The translations under genes were made by a program, and so were the position numbers. The notes below the pieces were generated by a model. The model had not been told where the DNA came from. It searched no databases and saw only the letters and a list, made by a program, of their open reading frames with translations. Positions 49,669-62,679 of a stretch of DNA of 64,000 bases are shown in pieces; the stretch's first letter is position 1, and each line of letters starts with the position of its first letter. The stretch comes from Hymenolepis diminuta. Its lineage: Eukaryota; Platyhelminthes; Cestoda; Cyclophyllidea; Hymenolepididae. The DNA lies in the NCBI GenBank assembly GCA_900708905.1, contig CAADRB010000080.1, positions 213,405 to 277,404 on the forward strand, in the 5' to 3' direction.

Positions 49669-51379
49669 ATCTACTACTACCATCTCATTTTAAGGGAAGA
49701 CGACACATAAACGTCTTCTCGTGCTTTTCGCCCAAAATATGAAATGCTGAAATCGAACTATGCGGAAGTACTTAATTAAAATTAATTTCCGCCTTGGCTG
49801 TAGCAAGCAATGTGATAATCTGCCAATTCATGGGTTAATTTTATAGTATTCTGCATATATTTATTGAAAGGAATGACCAACTACAGGTGATCTAACATAT
49901 CCAAGTATGAACTTGGAAATCCAGTGATCAATAATCCAGTGCATAAGAGATGAAGCTTGTGAGTTTCTTTCGAGTGCTTCCTAACATACTATATGGAGTA
50001 GTTTGCGAGTCGCCATTTGTTTTAATTATACAAATAATTGAATTATGAAGCAACCAAGAAACCTGAATCTTTGGCCACGGTAAAGGAAAATGAATTTGTA
50101 AAATAAGTTTAATCGACACTAAAATCTCTTATTTATTAGTATGCAGGTTTTCGGATCTTGGACCCGAGAAATGAAAAGTCCCGAAAATTGGTCCATTAGC
50201 CAACTAAAATGTGGGAAGTAATATGAATATTTTCTTATCATTTCTGTATTCTTATAAAGATCCCTCACTTCTTGAAAGTAAGTTTTACCTCAGGGGTCTC
50301 TTGAAAAGTAGATTTCTTCCTATCTTTATGGTTGTGAAGATATCCTCTCCATCTAAACTTTAGGTTTTTCAGATAGCAAGAGTACCGATGAGCACTCTTC
50401 AGAACTGTTTCCTTAATTATTTACCTGTCCCTAAATCTCTCAGACATTGCTTAAATCGCTTCTACTAACCCTTTTGTCTAGATCATCCTCATGATGAAAA
50501 ATTGTTAATTTTTCTTGCTGTCATAGGTGATGATGATCTTGTCTTTTTATCAAAGAATATAGTTGGCAATATAAAAATGGTATTTTTTCTTTTGTGAAAT
50601 TTGAAATATCATAACTGGGTTGATTAATTGTGCATGCGTACCGATTTTATCTTTATTAAATTTGTATGTCTAAATAACAAAACTGATTTTGAAAACTCGC
50701 AAAATATTGTACTTATTTGATAGTCCTAAATAAATGTTTTCCTGTTGATAGCTAAGAATATTGGTATAAATTTTTCTATGGCAAACATTTTATTTTCACC
50801 AAAAGCAAACTCAAATTCTCTCATCGGTAAAAAGAATACTATGGAGGGGGTTATCTTATTCTAAGAGGGTTAATAGGTCTCTCAGCAAAAGTTCTTTATT
50901 ATTTCCTTTGACTATACACACGTCAGTTGAGCCTTTCGCCAAATCTTTCTGGTGTGTATAAAGCCAAGGCATATCGTGACCGTTAATTGTGCGTTTTAAG
51001 AAACTGTTGTGGCTATACCTTTTCTTTTAAGCCCATAAATCTAAAGGAAGTAGCATGCCAATCACCCAAGAGAAAGCAGACTACTTTTTACACTACACAA
51101 ACAAAACACGATACCAAGTGTTGATTGAGCCTTCAATGGGTCTGACAATTAGGGAGTTAAGCTTTCTCGGATTTCGGGCAACGGTCTGATTGATACGGAC
51201 TGGAATTAGGTAGGAAAACGAGACGGAGAAGTGAGTTTAATAAAGCTCTATCTCTACTTCTCACCTCACCTTTTTATAAGCAAAAGATGATGTCTTGAGG
51301 CGATAAAGAGAACCACTTAAATGGGCATACTGTGTGTAAAAGAACAATAAACAAGTGAGATTTGCTCTCTCGCTCTCAC
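49669..51379. other. gene-free stretch
   Basis: AT-rich, no supported gene. It becomes GC-richer toward 51000. Confidence 0.45.
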
Positions 51380-51880
51380 CGCTAATCACCTTCTCAAATC
51401 TCTACCCAGGTCTCTAAACAACCTTCCTCCCCAGCCAGTCAAATAGATTATCAAGCCACAAAGTGACAATGCATTAAGGAGAGTGGGGAGAGGTCAGTAT
51501 CACAGCCACCCCTCAAGACCCGTTTAGAAAAGCTCCTACTTCTGCTTATCCCATCTTTCTCTTATGTTCTTACAAACACACTTATAACGCTGTGACAGCA
51601 AGTGGTTGTTGCTTATCGGTGTCTTATCTTTCCGACACTCTCACACAGAATGGGAGAATAGGGGGGAGAAAGTAGATTTAAGGGGAGTAGAGGGGTATTC
51701 ACTTTTGTCTCCCACTTTCTCTCTCCATCAACTCAAACACCTCCGTTCTTTAAATATGCCATATGACTACACGCTAATTGTACCCGCTTATGTGACTGGA
51801 GTAGGGGAGGAGGAAAGTAAGAATGAAATGAAAAGTGAGACTGGATGCCTTAATGCACGAGACTGTCTTACCTGACCGTT
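51380..51880. other. GC/CT-rich island 1, possible regulatory DNA
   Basis: Alternating pyrimidine-rich (CTTCCTCCCCAGCC) and purine-rich (GGGAGAATAGGGGGGAGAAAG) tracts, with higher GC than the surroundings. The open frame at 51606-51875 has no recognisable domain. The composition resembles islands at 57440-58420 and 62680-63230 around the SoxB gene. Confidence 0.35.
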
Positions 51881-53816
51881 GATTCGACTCAACTCGATGT
51901 TTAAGGGCGCAGCTGACAAAGTAAAATTGATTTGCACTTATTCGGTATGGAAAGTAGTACATATGAGACCTGTTGGCGTATTTAATGGTTTTCCATATCA
52001 CCCGATTAGTCTCAAAACGGACTGGTTATTTCTGAACAAAAGGAATGTGAGCTTCCCTAGAATACCTTCCCTCCTTCCAGTCAAGAGTTATTAACATTTA
52101 CCTTGAGGAGTTGAACCAAGAGCTTTATCAACTAAACCACAGTTTCTGCTAAATTTTTACAAGATTTCCTTTGATTTATAATTTAGGGTAATAGAAACAG
52201 ACTATTATGTGAGTCGCAGTTTTATTGACTTCTCAAAATAATTGTAGTGATTCGGGAATTGAATAAGTATTTTTTTACCGACCAAAATAATTTGAAATAT
52301 TATATTCATTCAAATGTTACCAATATACGTTTGCTAAAGCAGAAAGGTAACTATTAAAACACTTCATGTATATTTGATATCTCCTTTAGTATACCAGGAA
52401 CTATGCTTGGACTGCCTATAGCTAATCTTATTTCCCACAGTCGAATGTACATTTTCCCTAATAGCTTTGAGCAACTATACTTTTTGGTTTATCTTGACCA
52501 AATAATAGAGAATGTTTTAGATGCACGATTTAACAAGGTAATGAGATACAGAAAAATAAAAAAAGGACGTCTTTACCGTAATTAATGAAATAGAAAGCCA
52601 TGAAACACGTATAAGCACTTCAAATGACTAAGTAAGAGAACTCAGTAACACATTTAAAAGGGTTAAAAGCCCGACGTAAGGTTGTATAGCAGTCAAGCGA
52701 ATTCGGGTAAGGAGAAATATATCGCAAGGTAACAAAGCAGCATAGGTCAAACCGGGACGCAATTCACAACACTTTTAATTTCCCTAAATTTGTTTGAGAG
52801 AGTTGCGCTATGTTTGTGTTTGGCTATACGAATATGATGATATGAATAAACATGTAACCTGCTATCATCCATCTTTCTCGGTCTTTAAGAGAAAAAATGA
52901 ATTGAAGTGGCAAGACTGACTATCCTGATTAATTACCGGCAAATAAGAACTGGATATTGTAGGGGAGAATTTGCTCGGTAGCCTAAGGAACATTCATGAA
53001 ATTGGAATTTTTTAATGTGAAATATTTTGCAACCCTATTTCACAAATTAAAATGAAGTAAGACTGTTGACACTCTCAATGTATTTTCAAATCGGGCCAAT
53101 CCCCCTCCTTCCTTATTGAACTTTATTGCTATCCGAATTTAATGCCCTTCTCACGCTGAAAATGGTATTCTTTGCTTTACTTCGATTTATAATAATATTA
53201 TATATATTTGCTTACTATTGTTTTACTATCCCTAGAGAACCATTAAATTTGGAGCAGCTTTATTATGACATTTTGTGACTAGAGAGTACGAAAAGCATTT
53301 GAATTTTGAAAATCTGTTTTATTAGTGTAAGTTCATAATTAATCCTCCTGTGTATACTCGTCATATATATAATAGGAAAAATACAAAATAAAACAAGCAA
53401 CTGGAAAATGTAAAAAGTACATCGAGAAGCATTTCCTATGGGATTTGCTCATTTTTTCCTTTCGTTGAACTTTGAGTCGCTATAAGTAGAGTTTTTGACT
53501 GATACCGCTGGTTTTGTTCAAAATATTCTGTATCTAATGACCCTGAAACCGGAACTTTTCCCTTTACACCACGCCGAGAATAAAAGATTCCCAGGTCAAA
53601 CCAAATTCTGTATTTAACCTCGATTTCTTACTGATAAAGTCATCAATCTAGATTTGTAGAATGGGAAAAATTAGCTTGCACAAATAAGAAGAACGCATAA
53701 AATTAGGTTCATAGGTCAGATTGCACATTGGTTTTTCAATACCATCAGCTGTATTCTAAGGACAACTAGAGAAAATTACTCATGCTTTTAATTTAGTATC
53801 ATCAATTAGAATGTTC
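51881..53816. other. gene-free stretch
   Basis: AT-rich. Short open frames (for example 52403-52585) lack recognisable features or splice context. Confidence 0.45.
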
Positions 53817-54149
53817 CTATTCTATTAACGTTGACTTCCTGCCTACAAATAGGTAATCTGTGCACTTTTTATCATTATAACCAATATCACGCCAATAAAA
53901 ATTACAACTTTCATTGTGAGAAAGCAACTGAAATTGGTGAATGGTAAATCCAAAAAATGATAAAGAGGTGAGAATCGAAAAGATATTGAGATTAAAGTCA
54001 AGTTTTGGGTTTTTGGATTCGGTTTGTACAATTTTACGTAATAGTAGTTCATGGCTTCGCGTTCCGAAATTCGAATTGCAGGAGTCATCACTTAACACAT
54101 TGACCGGTTGTTTAATTATGACAGTGTCGACCTCCTCACTTGAATTCAT
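53817..54149 (-). CDS. hypothetical 110-residue open frame, doubtful
   Basis: A single frame starting MNSSEEVDTVIIKQPVNVL with a hydrophilic first half, then a hydrophobic stretch (FSILTSLSFFGFTIHQF) and a polar tail. No similarity was recognised. A second overlapping frame on the same strand includes a short signal-peptide-like MKVVIFIGVILVIMIKS. A comparable open frame exists on the other strand, so chance is likely. Confidence 0.2.
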   Translation of the reverse strand: MNSSEEVDTVIIKQPVNVLSDDSCNSNFGTRSHELLLRKIVQTESKNPKLDFNLNIFSILTSLSFFGFTIHQFQLLSHNESCNFYWRDIGYNDKKCTDYLFVGRKSTLIE

Positions 54150-54599
54150 TTTCTTCCGAAGATCGAAAAAGCAGAATGATCGTACATGGTATTAAATTTT
54201 ATTATTATATTATTTTATTATTTATTGCATAAGTAAATGCTACAATTTCTTTTACTTCACTATTTATTTATCTTTTTACGTCAATTTCCGAAAATATAAA
54301 TATATTGGCAACCATTTATTAAAAATTTATCTTAACGATTGAAATATTATTCACTTAAGAACAGTAAGGAATCTGTAAAATTGAGATATAGAAAGGGATT
54401 GTAAAAGTGTCTTCGAAAATTTAATTTGTTCGGTGATAGTTTTACAATTCTGGATTTTTCATTTAAGTTTGTTATTCACACTCTGTGATGCCTTGACTGC
54501 ATAGATAGTAAAAATATGCCAATATTGATGATAATAGCAATTCCCAAGCCCATTTAGGAAAGCGTTTTTTAGCGTACATCTTGAGTAGAGAGTGACATT

Positions 54600-54675
54600 A
54601 TGGAGTGCGCTGATGGTAATCGAACCCGTGACCTCTGACACGACAGACGTGCACAGTGACCAATGGATCACTGTG
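54600..54675 (-). repeat. tRNA-like SINE family, copy 6 (best B box)
   Basis: The minus strand reads AGAGGTCACGGGTTCGATTA followed by CCATCAGCGCACTCC. This contains GGGTTCGATTACC, close to the pol III B-box consensus GGTTCGANTCC. Upstream on that strand, CAGTGATCCATTGGTCACTG sits in the A-box position. Confidence 0.68.
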
Positions 54676-55410
54676 TTTTGGTGTAGCGGTATCTTAACTT
54701 GAAACAGAAAATTTGAATGCAAAAGACGACAGCAAATTAGACGTACATGTGAAATTTTTGGACAAAGAACGACGCAATTTAAAATCACTGTTGTAAGGTC
54801 AGGAAGACCGATATCCAATCTGATAATAAAGGGCAATGAGTGCAACACGTTTAACTTTCAAATCAGGGTTTATGCTGTCTTATCTCGTTCAAACATCTCC
54901 AAAATCAAGACGCAAAGGAAGTCTATAGTAGCTGAAACACTCAATAAATTTGACACCCTCCCATTTAAACTCTAATACAATATTTAAAGGAAAACATGCA
55001 AGGTCATTGAAATGTGACGTTTTTAAGTGTATGTACAGTTCGTAGAATGTAAAATGATAACAAAATGCAAAAAATAAAGATGGTTAAGCCATTATCTATC
55101 TTAATGTTATCAATAAATATAACATCGAATGCAATATCAGCAAAACTTTGTAGGAATTTCGGGCTGATTTTATTCATTTGTTGAGACGGCAAACAAATAA
55201 GTTCAACAAATGCCCGAAACTAGTAAAGATTGTCAGCGCAACTTGGGCTTAGCAGAGATTAAAACAAACATTCGATGTATGAAGGCCAAATTTCTTTGTA
55301 ATTTCACCAAAAATAAGTCAATCATACGTCTGCTTATCTGACTTGTATGATGTAAATTAACTGAATTAATAAATAAATAATTATTACACTTAATTTTTAT
55401 CAAACATGAA

Positions 55411-55770
55411 ATGAGTGAATACAGCTTACGGATCCCAACTAGCTTAAAATGTGTCGCTATTCCATCTCTGTTATGCTAAAGCTGTTACCTGTTGAAGATC
55501 ATGTAAATTCGTTTTGCTTTTTCAATCATTGGAAGAGAAAAAGGACTGAATAATCAAAAAATAGTCAATAAGCAGTAGACATTGTAGACAAGCATTTGCT
55601 GCAATCCTGGGTTGATTCATGAAATCTGAATTTTGGAACCCGATTCCAAAAATTAACTACAGCAAGACTCTTTTATACCTTGATGTTCCTCTTAGCATCT
55701 GTTTGATCCCCTCCCCTTTGTTATTGATTAGACCTCCTGTTAACCGATTTCGGATGCTTCTCATAAATAA
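55411..55770 (+). repeat. dispersed repeat family R3, copy 2
   Basis: Aligns to 7455-7840 in the same orientation (GAGTGAATACAGCTTACGGA, CATCTCTGTTATGCTAAA, TTTGCTGCAATCC, TTAACCGATTTC). Confidence 0.6.
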
Positions 55771-56439
55771 AAATTGTAATAATTATTATTTTCATATTTA
55801 AAAATGTTCACCTCCGTTATTATTAAGTGCAATCGATAAATAAAAATGATCAAATAGTATCCATTTTACAAATACGATTTGGGCATGAAAAGTGTAAAGC
55901 TGAAAATATTACATGCTTACCTAATAGAGAGGAAAATGAAACGTGAAGCTTTCCTTCAGTTTGGGCCACTTTATCTTTTAGCAGCTTTGAAAAGTTGCTT
56001 TCAAGACAATGAGGAGAAAATTACACTGATTTTTATGGATGGAGAGTTCAATTCTCCTGTAGTTTCATAATCATGTATTTCACAATCCAACTTTAACTTG
56101 CTGGATACTAGAAAAGCAAACATTTAGCATCACTTTTTTGTGACCTTTGATAAATTTTAGCCGACTAAATGTTTTGCAGAAATGAAGATGGGAGTGGTGA
56201 AACCACATTCTTTTAACTTGAGCCATTCTTATTGCAAAATTTATTAACTGATATTTCTCATAATAATTTGCTAAAATTTGTTTAAGATTGACTTTTTTCT
56301 TTATGGAGACACCGAAGTACGTAGCATAATTTGGCTTTAGGAAGTCGTTAAGAAGAAAATTGAAGTATACAAGCCTCAAAGTTCGTTGAAGAGAGGTGTT
56401 TTCCATCACTCACCATAAACGAAGGACACTCTAATGTCT

Positions 56440-56535
56440 CTATCCTATCTTGAACACTTTAACCAGTGCAGTTTACCTTGCTGGTTGGTACCGAGATTTT
56501 TTAATTTGCGCGCTGGTCACTGTCCCGTCAACAAT
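56440..56535 (-). repeat. tRNA-like SINE family, degenerate copy
   Basis: TTGAACACTTTAACCAGTGC, TGCTGGTTGGTACCGAG and GCGCGCTGGTCACTGTCCC keep the order of the family, but the B-box region is gone. Confidence 0.35.
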
Positions 56536-56539
56536 GCAA

Positions 56540-57440
56540 TAGATAAAGTCAGCTAAAGTCCAAATATTTCGATTGTATTCACTCGATCATCTCGACATTA
56601 AAGCATAAACCTAATTATGCATGAATCGTCTGTACGTATACAAACCTAGCCTATCATGAATAAACTACAGTGTACAGGCAATAGCACAGAACATTTGAGA
56701 CCATTTCAAATATTTCTAAAATTTCGTGGGCACTAGAGCAGATAAAATACCTCAGTTTCCTTAGCTTCAAATAAAGTTCTGCTTGAACTCCTCTTTTATT
56801 GTTTAACTGCTGGGGAAAACAGTATCCACATTAAAAATTGTTGAACGACCTTATTACTTTGATAATTTAGTTAGTTCACTTTTCTTTGACTGATTGTAAT
56901 TCAGAACGTCATAAAAATTATCACATAGTTGTTTTTTGCCATCGGAAAAGATAGATATGCGGACACAGTACGCTCATTTCGTTCTTTACCATGCTGCATG
57001 GACATGGAATTCAATCTACTGAGCATTCTGAGTTCCAGCGTTTTTAAACTTTAGAACGTTAGGCCTTGTTTCAACATGCTCGACCTGTTACGTTTAAAAA
57101 ACTCAACCCGATACATTCAGAATTCAATAAATTAAGGTTCATATGAATATCTGAACACTTCGTTTTTAAAACTGGCTCAGTTATCTCCAAACTCTATTTT
57201 TCATTTTCATAATATTTCTCATCTATAGAAGTTTCCCGTGATTACAAAATTGTAAATTTATTGCAACACTATGGAAAATGACAATTTATAGCATACCCAA
57301 TTTGGTCATACGTTTAAAATCTAGTGCCAAGTTTAGCGTTTTACTTAAATTCATTTAGAATCATTGAGAATTGCTTGGTGTAGGCAGCTGATAAGAGAGG
57401 ACAATAGAAAAAAACGTTTTACAATTGAGCATTGTTTTGG
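56540..57440. other. gene-free stretch
   Basis: AT-rich, no supported feature. Confidence 0.45.
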
Positions 57441-58420
57441 TCTCCCTAAATGCGCTGTTCTACTTCAAATGCGACTAATCTCAAAGACGATGATGGGGTG
57501 AATGGAGCTCTGTATTCATTCAATACAACGACGAATCATTTACAATTCGTTGCATTTACAATTGCAACTGCGCATTGTCCGAATCAGATAAACTCTCCCC
57601 TCTCCCTGTGCCCAAGTATACATACCTTTACATATGCGTATGCTCATTAATAGACTTTCGCTTGTAAAACACGCACATACAACAGAGTAGCAGTAGCAGC
57701 AGCAGGAGCAATTGTCTCTATTGTCATCTCGTACCTCTCTCTCTTTCTCTCCACTACCACCAACCCATCCGCGAACGAGCAATTTTATCTGATCCTTCTA
57801 TCTGCCAACATGACAACGACAAATACACATACAACGAAACTGCTGCTACTGCAGAAGAAGAAAGTGAACGAAATGGAGGGTGGTGAAGTAAGGCAGTCCG
57901 GTATATTCTTTTGTCACTGAAGCGTGCAGTGCCTATTCTGGTCGAATAGTGCGCGCTATTTCTAGATGCGCATTCAGTGCATTATAACAGTACTCCCCTC
58001 CCCTCGGCCTACCCTGCTGCACTGCATAACTCCTCCTCCCCCCACACCTTAGCTACTACTCAACTCGACACAAGACTTAGATGAAAGAAACCCTTCTCCC
58101 CCACTCCCCCTTCTACTTCTGTGTGCATTAGAGTTAATGGGCTTGTCATTCGCTGTCATGCGGTCAAGAGAGGTCTAAGTGTCCTAACAGGTTGCTAGGT
58201 TGGGTTTAGGGGAAAACAGGGGAGAGGTGATTGAGGGTGGATGTAGGAAGATTTTTTCAAAAGAGATCCAATCTCTCCTCCCATCTACGTTGTCAAGAGG
58301 ATGAGAACACAAACTCTCTCCGTGGTTAATTAGAACAGAACACAACCGGTGCTCAACCCGTGATACGGTTAGTCTTAATGGTTTTCTCATTTTGTGGCCT
58401 CAACTGTTGAATTGAATTGT
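57440..58420. other. GC/CT-rich island 2 downstream of SoxB, possible regulatory DNA
   Basis: About 1 kb of higher-GC sequence with CT tracts (CTCCTCCCCCCACACC), a CAG/AGC repeat (about 57690-57711), and Sox-type words ACAAT/ATTGT. The imperfect palindrome GTTGCATTTACAATTGCAAC (57548-57567) is followed by GCATTGTCC. No splice-consistent gene was found. Position 1.5-2.5 kb beyond the 3' end of a Sox gene makes an enhancer plausible, but this is inference. Confidence 0.35.
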
Positions 58421-58894
58421 GCATTGAAGGACGGTTAGTGGGACTGGCTGACAAGGCGTACAACAACGTATATTGTTGGCCCTACAATGCAAGTGTAGAT
58501 AATAGGATATTAGATACATTTCATTTGTTGTACTTTTTCAGGACAGGGGGTGGAACAATCTGCGGCTTTGTGAAATGTATAAAAACACACCGGAAAAACT
58601 GACAATTTAATATTGTAACAATTAATCTGAACGCGTTTACCGACAGCTCCCTGCCTAAAAGAGGGATTTGGGAGGGAGGGGTTGGATTGATGAATAATAT
58701 TTTGATAGGTGCCCTTCATTTTACAATACCCTGTCTATCCTCTCTATCTGTTTCTCCTATTCAAAATACAATTAAACTGGTAACTTTTTGTGGGTTATAA
58801 CTTCAACTAAATTGCCAACAAGCCCGCACATAATTATACTTCTTGAGCCCATTAAGTGAAGTGTTAGTTTGAGAAAGTAGGTGGGAGAAGCTCA

Positions 58895-58998
58895 TTAGAA
58901 ACTCACATTCTACCGCCTCTGTTTTGACTTGTACAGTTTGTCATCCACATCACTGGATGTGGAACGACAAGCATCGATTGTGTGACGTCTAAAGGACG
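58895..58998 (-). repeat. tRNA-like SINE family, copy 7 (diverged)
   Basis: The plus strand shows AAACTCACATTCTACCGCCT, CATCCACATCACTGGATGTG and GCATCGATTGTGTGACGTCT. This matches the reverse complement of copy 1 (CACATTACACC, CCCACATCACTCGATGTGTA) in order. Confidence 0.55.
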
Positions 58999-59865
58999 AA
59001 TTTTTTAGCATTCATCCCGAGTAGACTCAGAGATTAAAATACCCACAGTTGTTTATCCATCTGTTTGAAAGTATCAATAAGTATTGTCTTCAATTTCAAC
59101 TTCTGAATTCAGGCAGGAGGGTTTAAACCCATACAATCTGAGTATTCAAAAAACGGAGTCCCACCAAATAGAATGCAAATGGGTGAAGGATCTATAAAAT
59201 TCATTTCAAAGCAAACAATCCTTCCAGAAGCTAAATAGATGGGAATGACACTACCGCCGAAACCTTCCGAACTTGGGTCGTTACAGATGTGTGCTTTCTT
59301 CCGCAGTTACATGAATTAGAACTAGATTGTGAAGTACAAGAATATGATAAATTATGAATTTTAATTTTCGTTCTTTGAAAAACCAACATTCTGTGCGATT
59401 TACCACTTAGAAGCCAAAATTCGCCTCCGAAACTTCAAGAACTTAATCAAGAGATTCCGATCAATAGTAGAGCTACAGTAAAATCATTAATTTTCCTGAC
59501 CAAAATTTACTGAATTCATTCTCATCTTCCATTTCGAAAATTAATATTCAAAGTTATTTGTCGCCCTGAGCGATTTGTACTTTGAGACGAAATTTGACCC
59601 AACTTTTCCGATAAAGATGTTTCCAATATTTTTAGGGACGAAGTAGACTAAATTGTGCCACTCATAAAATCATGGTAGAAACTTCTTGATTTCTCTCTTC
59701 TTTCCTTCTAGAAGATATTTCATTAGGACTGCTATTCTACCATCATAATTTTGAAACTAACTTTTGTGAAATATTTCTTTGAAATGGACCTAATGGTAAA
59801 GAGACGCAGACAAAGAGCAGGTAAAGTGGCGATAAGAACAATAAATTTATCTGAAAATCGGCTCG

Positions 59866-59871
59866 TTTATT
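59866..59871 (-). terminator. polyadenylation signal of the SoxB gene
   Basis: AATAAA on the minus strand, about 83 bp after the SoxB stop codon. Confidence 0.6.
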
Positions 59872-59954
59872 AGGTGATTAGTGATTCACATAAAAGGAGA
59901 GAACAAATATTTCAAGAGGAATGCATAGAGCTTACAAAAGTGTCAAACACTACA

Positions 59955-61207
59955 TTAATCTCTCGCAACCTGAATTTCAAGCTCCGCAGTAACAGCAGCA
60001 GTAGCCTTATTGAGATTCAAAGCTTCAGGTTGTTGTTCGTTGAGTTCTTTTTGCAAGGAGAGTGCTTCCACCTGATCTTTATCTCGTAGATTAGAGACTG
60101 CAGTAGCTAGATACTTGAACCAGGGTGAGTTCATTACGTCAGGATCACCACCATTTTCTTGTTTTGCTTGATAAAAAGATGAGCACAATGACTTAAGTAA
60201 ATCAAAGCCAGGGGGCGGAGGAGGAGGAGGAGGTAGCATCTTTGTGGGTGATATTTGAAGAAGCGAGTCTGCACTGAATGCTAGTGATGATGCAGAGCTC
60301 TCTGAAGAATTCGCCGAAGGTAGACTAGTTTCAGAAAGAAATGGTACTGGAATCTGAGTAGTGGTAGTAGTGGTAGGTAGAGGGCTGGAAAAAGAAGTTG
60401 TCGCCTTCAATGCACAATCATCGGGACCTTTACTCAGAAGAGAGTTAATTGAAGGGGTGCCAGATTGAAGATTTGCGCGCATGAAATTGAACATCACCTG
60501 ATCAGAGGGAGATGGCATTCGTATGCCCGACTGAGGTGGAGTTGATGGTGACATTTGTGAGTTCGATAGAACAGGTGCAGCAAAAGGATTGAGAAAGTAA
60601 TTAGGATAAAGCCCGGCGAAATTCGGAAATCCTAAACGGAAAAAATATATAAATCAAACCTAAAGTCTACTTTTTATGAAAATGCATCATTCAATGAAAA
60701 CATACCAGGAAGAAGCATGTGGGGATTATGAGGTCCCCTCTCTCGAGAAATATTCATTGCCATCATCATAGAATGTTTGGTCTTTCTCTTCGGCCGATAC
60801 TTGTAATCAGGATATCGTTTCATATGAATAGACCGCAGACGTTTTGCCTCATCGACATATGGCTGTCTTTCCGAGTCCGAGAGACGTTTCCACTCAACTC
60901 CCAGACGTTTGCTAATCTCCGAGTTGTGCATTTTAGGATTGGCATGGGCCATTTTGCGCCGTTCTTCACGTGACCATACCATGAAGGCATTCATTGGTCG
61001 CTTGACATGAAAAGAGGCATCAGAGAGGTCGGGACTTTCAGATCCCTGGTGAATACAGGCATCTCGGAACCATGGAAACTGCCCGTAGAGATTCTGGGGG
61101 TTTATTTGGTTATTGCTACTTGACGAATTAATTGAGTAGTCTCGAGGTTGAGACTGTGCCCCTCCTGGAGATTGTTCACAGGAGGGTTCATTTGATGAGA
61201 AAAGCAT
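59955..61207 (-). CDS. SoxB: SoxB-type HMG-box transcription factor
   Basis: Two exons, 61207-60706 and 60631-59955, are joined across a 74-nt intron (donor GTATGT, acceptor TTTAG), giving 392 residues. The HMG box spans residues about 67-145: [34 protein letters not shown], then [13 protein letters not shown]. The RPMNAFMVW core marks a Sox protein; [13 protein letters not shown] and the RKTK end favour group B over C, E or F. The box has unusual residues for group B: Glu in SREERRK, AHAN for AQEN, VEWKRL. The C-terminal half is Ser/Pro/Thr-rich with a Pro8 run and TTTTTT, as in activation regions. I chose ATG 61207 because the frame further upstream (to 61393) overlaps CCAAT boxes that look like promoter. 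The family controls stem-cell and neural fates. Confidence 0.92.
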
Positions 61208-61319
61208 ACCAACACGCTCGACACACAAGAACTCGTTCTGTTTAATGAAATTTCTCGTAAGGAAGATTAACTGGACAGGGCAGACTCTAAGAAACGCAAA
61301 TATAAGTGAGAACGTGCTC

Positions 61320-61400
61320 ATTGGTTGCTTTGACCATCGTGAGCTTTGATTGGTTGACGTAAGATGTAAGCGCGTATCGACATTGAATGACATCTATTGG
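61320..61400 (-). promoter_or_regulatory. SoxB promoter with three CCAAT boxes and a CRE-like site
   Basis: On the coding (minus) strand three CCAAT boxes occur at 61324-61320, 61353-61349 and 61400-61396. A TGACGTAA word lies at about 61355-61362. Such an array is typical for NF-Y-driven promoters and sits 110-190 bp before the chosen ATG. Confidence 0.55.
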
Positions 61401-62679
61401 TCTTTGTAAAACTAATTTAATAGTTAATTTAAATAGAAACTGCCCTTATCAGTGTGTACTATGTTGAAAAATACCTACTTCTAAGTAAATTATAAGCAGA
61501 ATTTATCATTAAAACGCTTCTTCTCATCATTAAAATTAATACACTATGTGCGATTTGACAAAGAAAATGGTTAGGCATAAGCATATATATTTACTTACCC
61601 TGATTTTGCCAAACTTAAAGCAAGATTCATGCTAAAATTTTGACTAAGATATATTATCAGCAGGAATATCTGTAATTATGGAGAATTTTTGCGTTCTTTG
61701 TTTTTATTCAGGAAATTCTGTTTTCAAGATTCTGATTTAGAATCCTTTACATGACAACTTGCTATGGTCATATGATCATTGATAGATATTGATGTATGAA
61801 GCAGTCTTTTGATTTTAATGAAGTCTTCAGAGTTTTTTTCATCTTTTGTTCTTAAAGATTGACATTTCGACTGATTAATATTTCAGCTTCAGCATGCCGT
61901 ACTTTCTAAAATACTTCATGAGTTTATATTATTGAGATTAGTGCTAATTACTCCTCTTATGCACCTATTTGTTATAGCCCTGTGGCATAGGGATCAGTGT
62001 GCACACGTACACTAGCGATAGGTCACGCGTTCAATAATCATAGGTGCACTTATAATGAACGCGTGACTGACCGCACTGAGCGAAGTTAATTAAAGTGAAA
62101 ATAACGGAACGCAAATTTTCTATCGCAGAGGCTTCAGAGTGCTATTTTTCCGCCAAAATATGGGTTTTTGGAATCATTATCCTTAAAAGAACTTGGAATT
62201 CATCCTAACTCACTTGTTTTTTTTCGCTGATCACTTCAATTAATTCCATTTCATTCCATTATCTAATCAATTTTACCTAGAAAATCAATGCTATCTTTTC
62301 CTTTATTGTTTTTTTTCCATTTTTATCAAACATTCTATTTACTTTCAATAAGAAATTGAAGAAAAGTTGATTGTAATATATTCGATAGGGCCAAATATTT
62401 TTTGTGAAACCTGACATGTTTTCACAATCACTTTTTGTTTTTTCACCTTAAATATTAGAAATTACATAAACTTTCTTACTTATAATAATATTTATTTATT
62501 ATTTTCCAAGTAAAATTAATGTGAACTGATTCACTTTAAATTTGGAGTAACTTTGCATTCAAAATTTCCTAATTTGCATTGGTGTTTATTCACCAGCCAT
62601 AGAGGTTTAATTTGCCAGCATATTTATTTAATTATTTTATTTACACTCACATATACCAGAACACATAAAAATTAAGCAT
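61401..62679. other. AT-rich upstream region of SoxB
   Basis: Very AT-rich with no gene. One SINE copy is annotated separately. Confidence 0.45.
61975..62050 (+). repeat. tRNA-like SINE family, copy 8 (forward)
   Basis: TGTGGCATAGGGATCAGTGT resembles an A box (TGGCNNAGTGG). It is followed at tRNA-like spacing by AGGTCACGCGTTCAATAATC in the B-box position. Confidence 0.55.

Noticed and set aside
55879..56409. Two small open frames (63 and 109 codons)
   Set aside because: No motif, no flanking splice signals and AT-rich codon use; chance is more likely.
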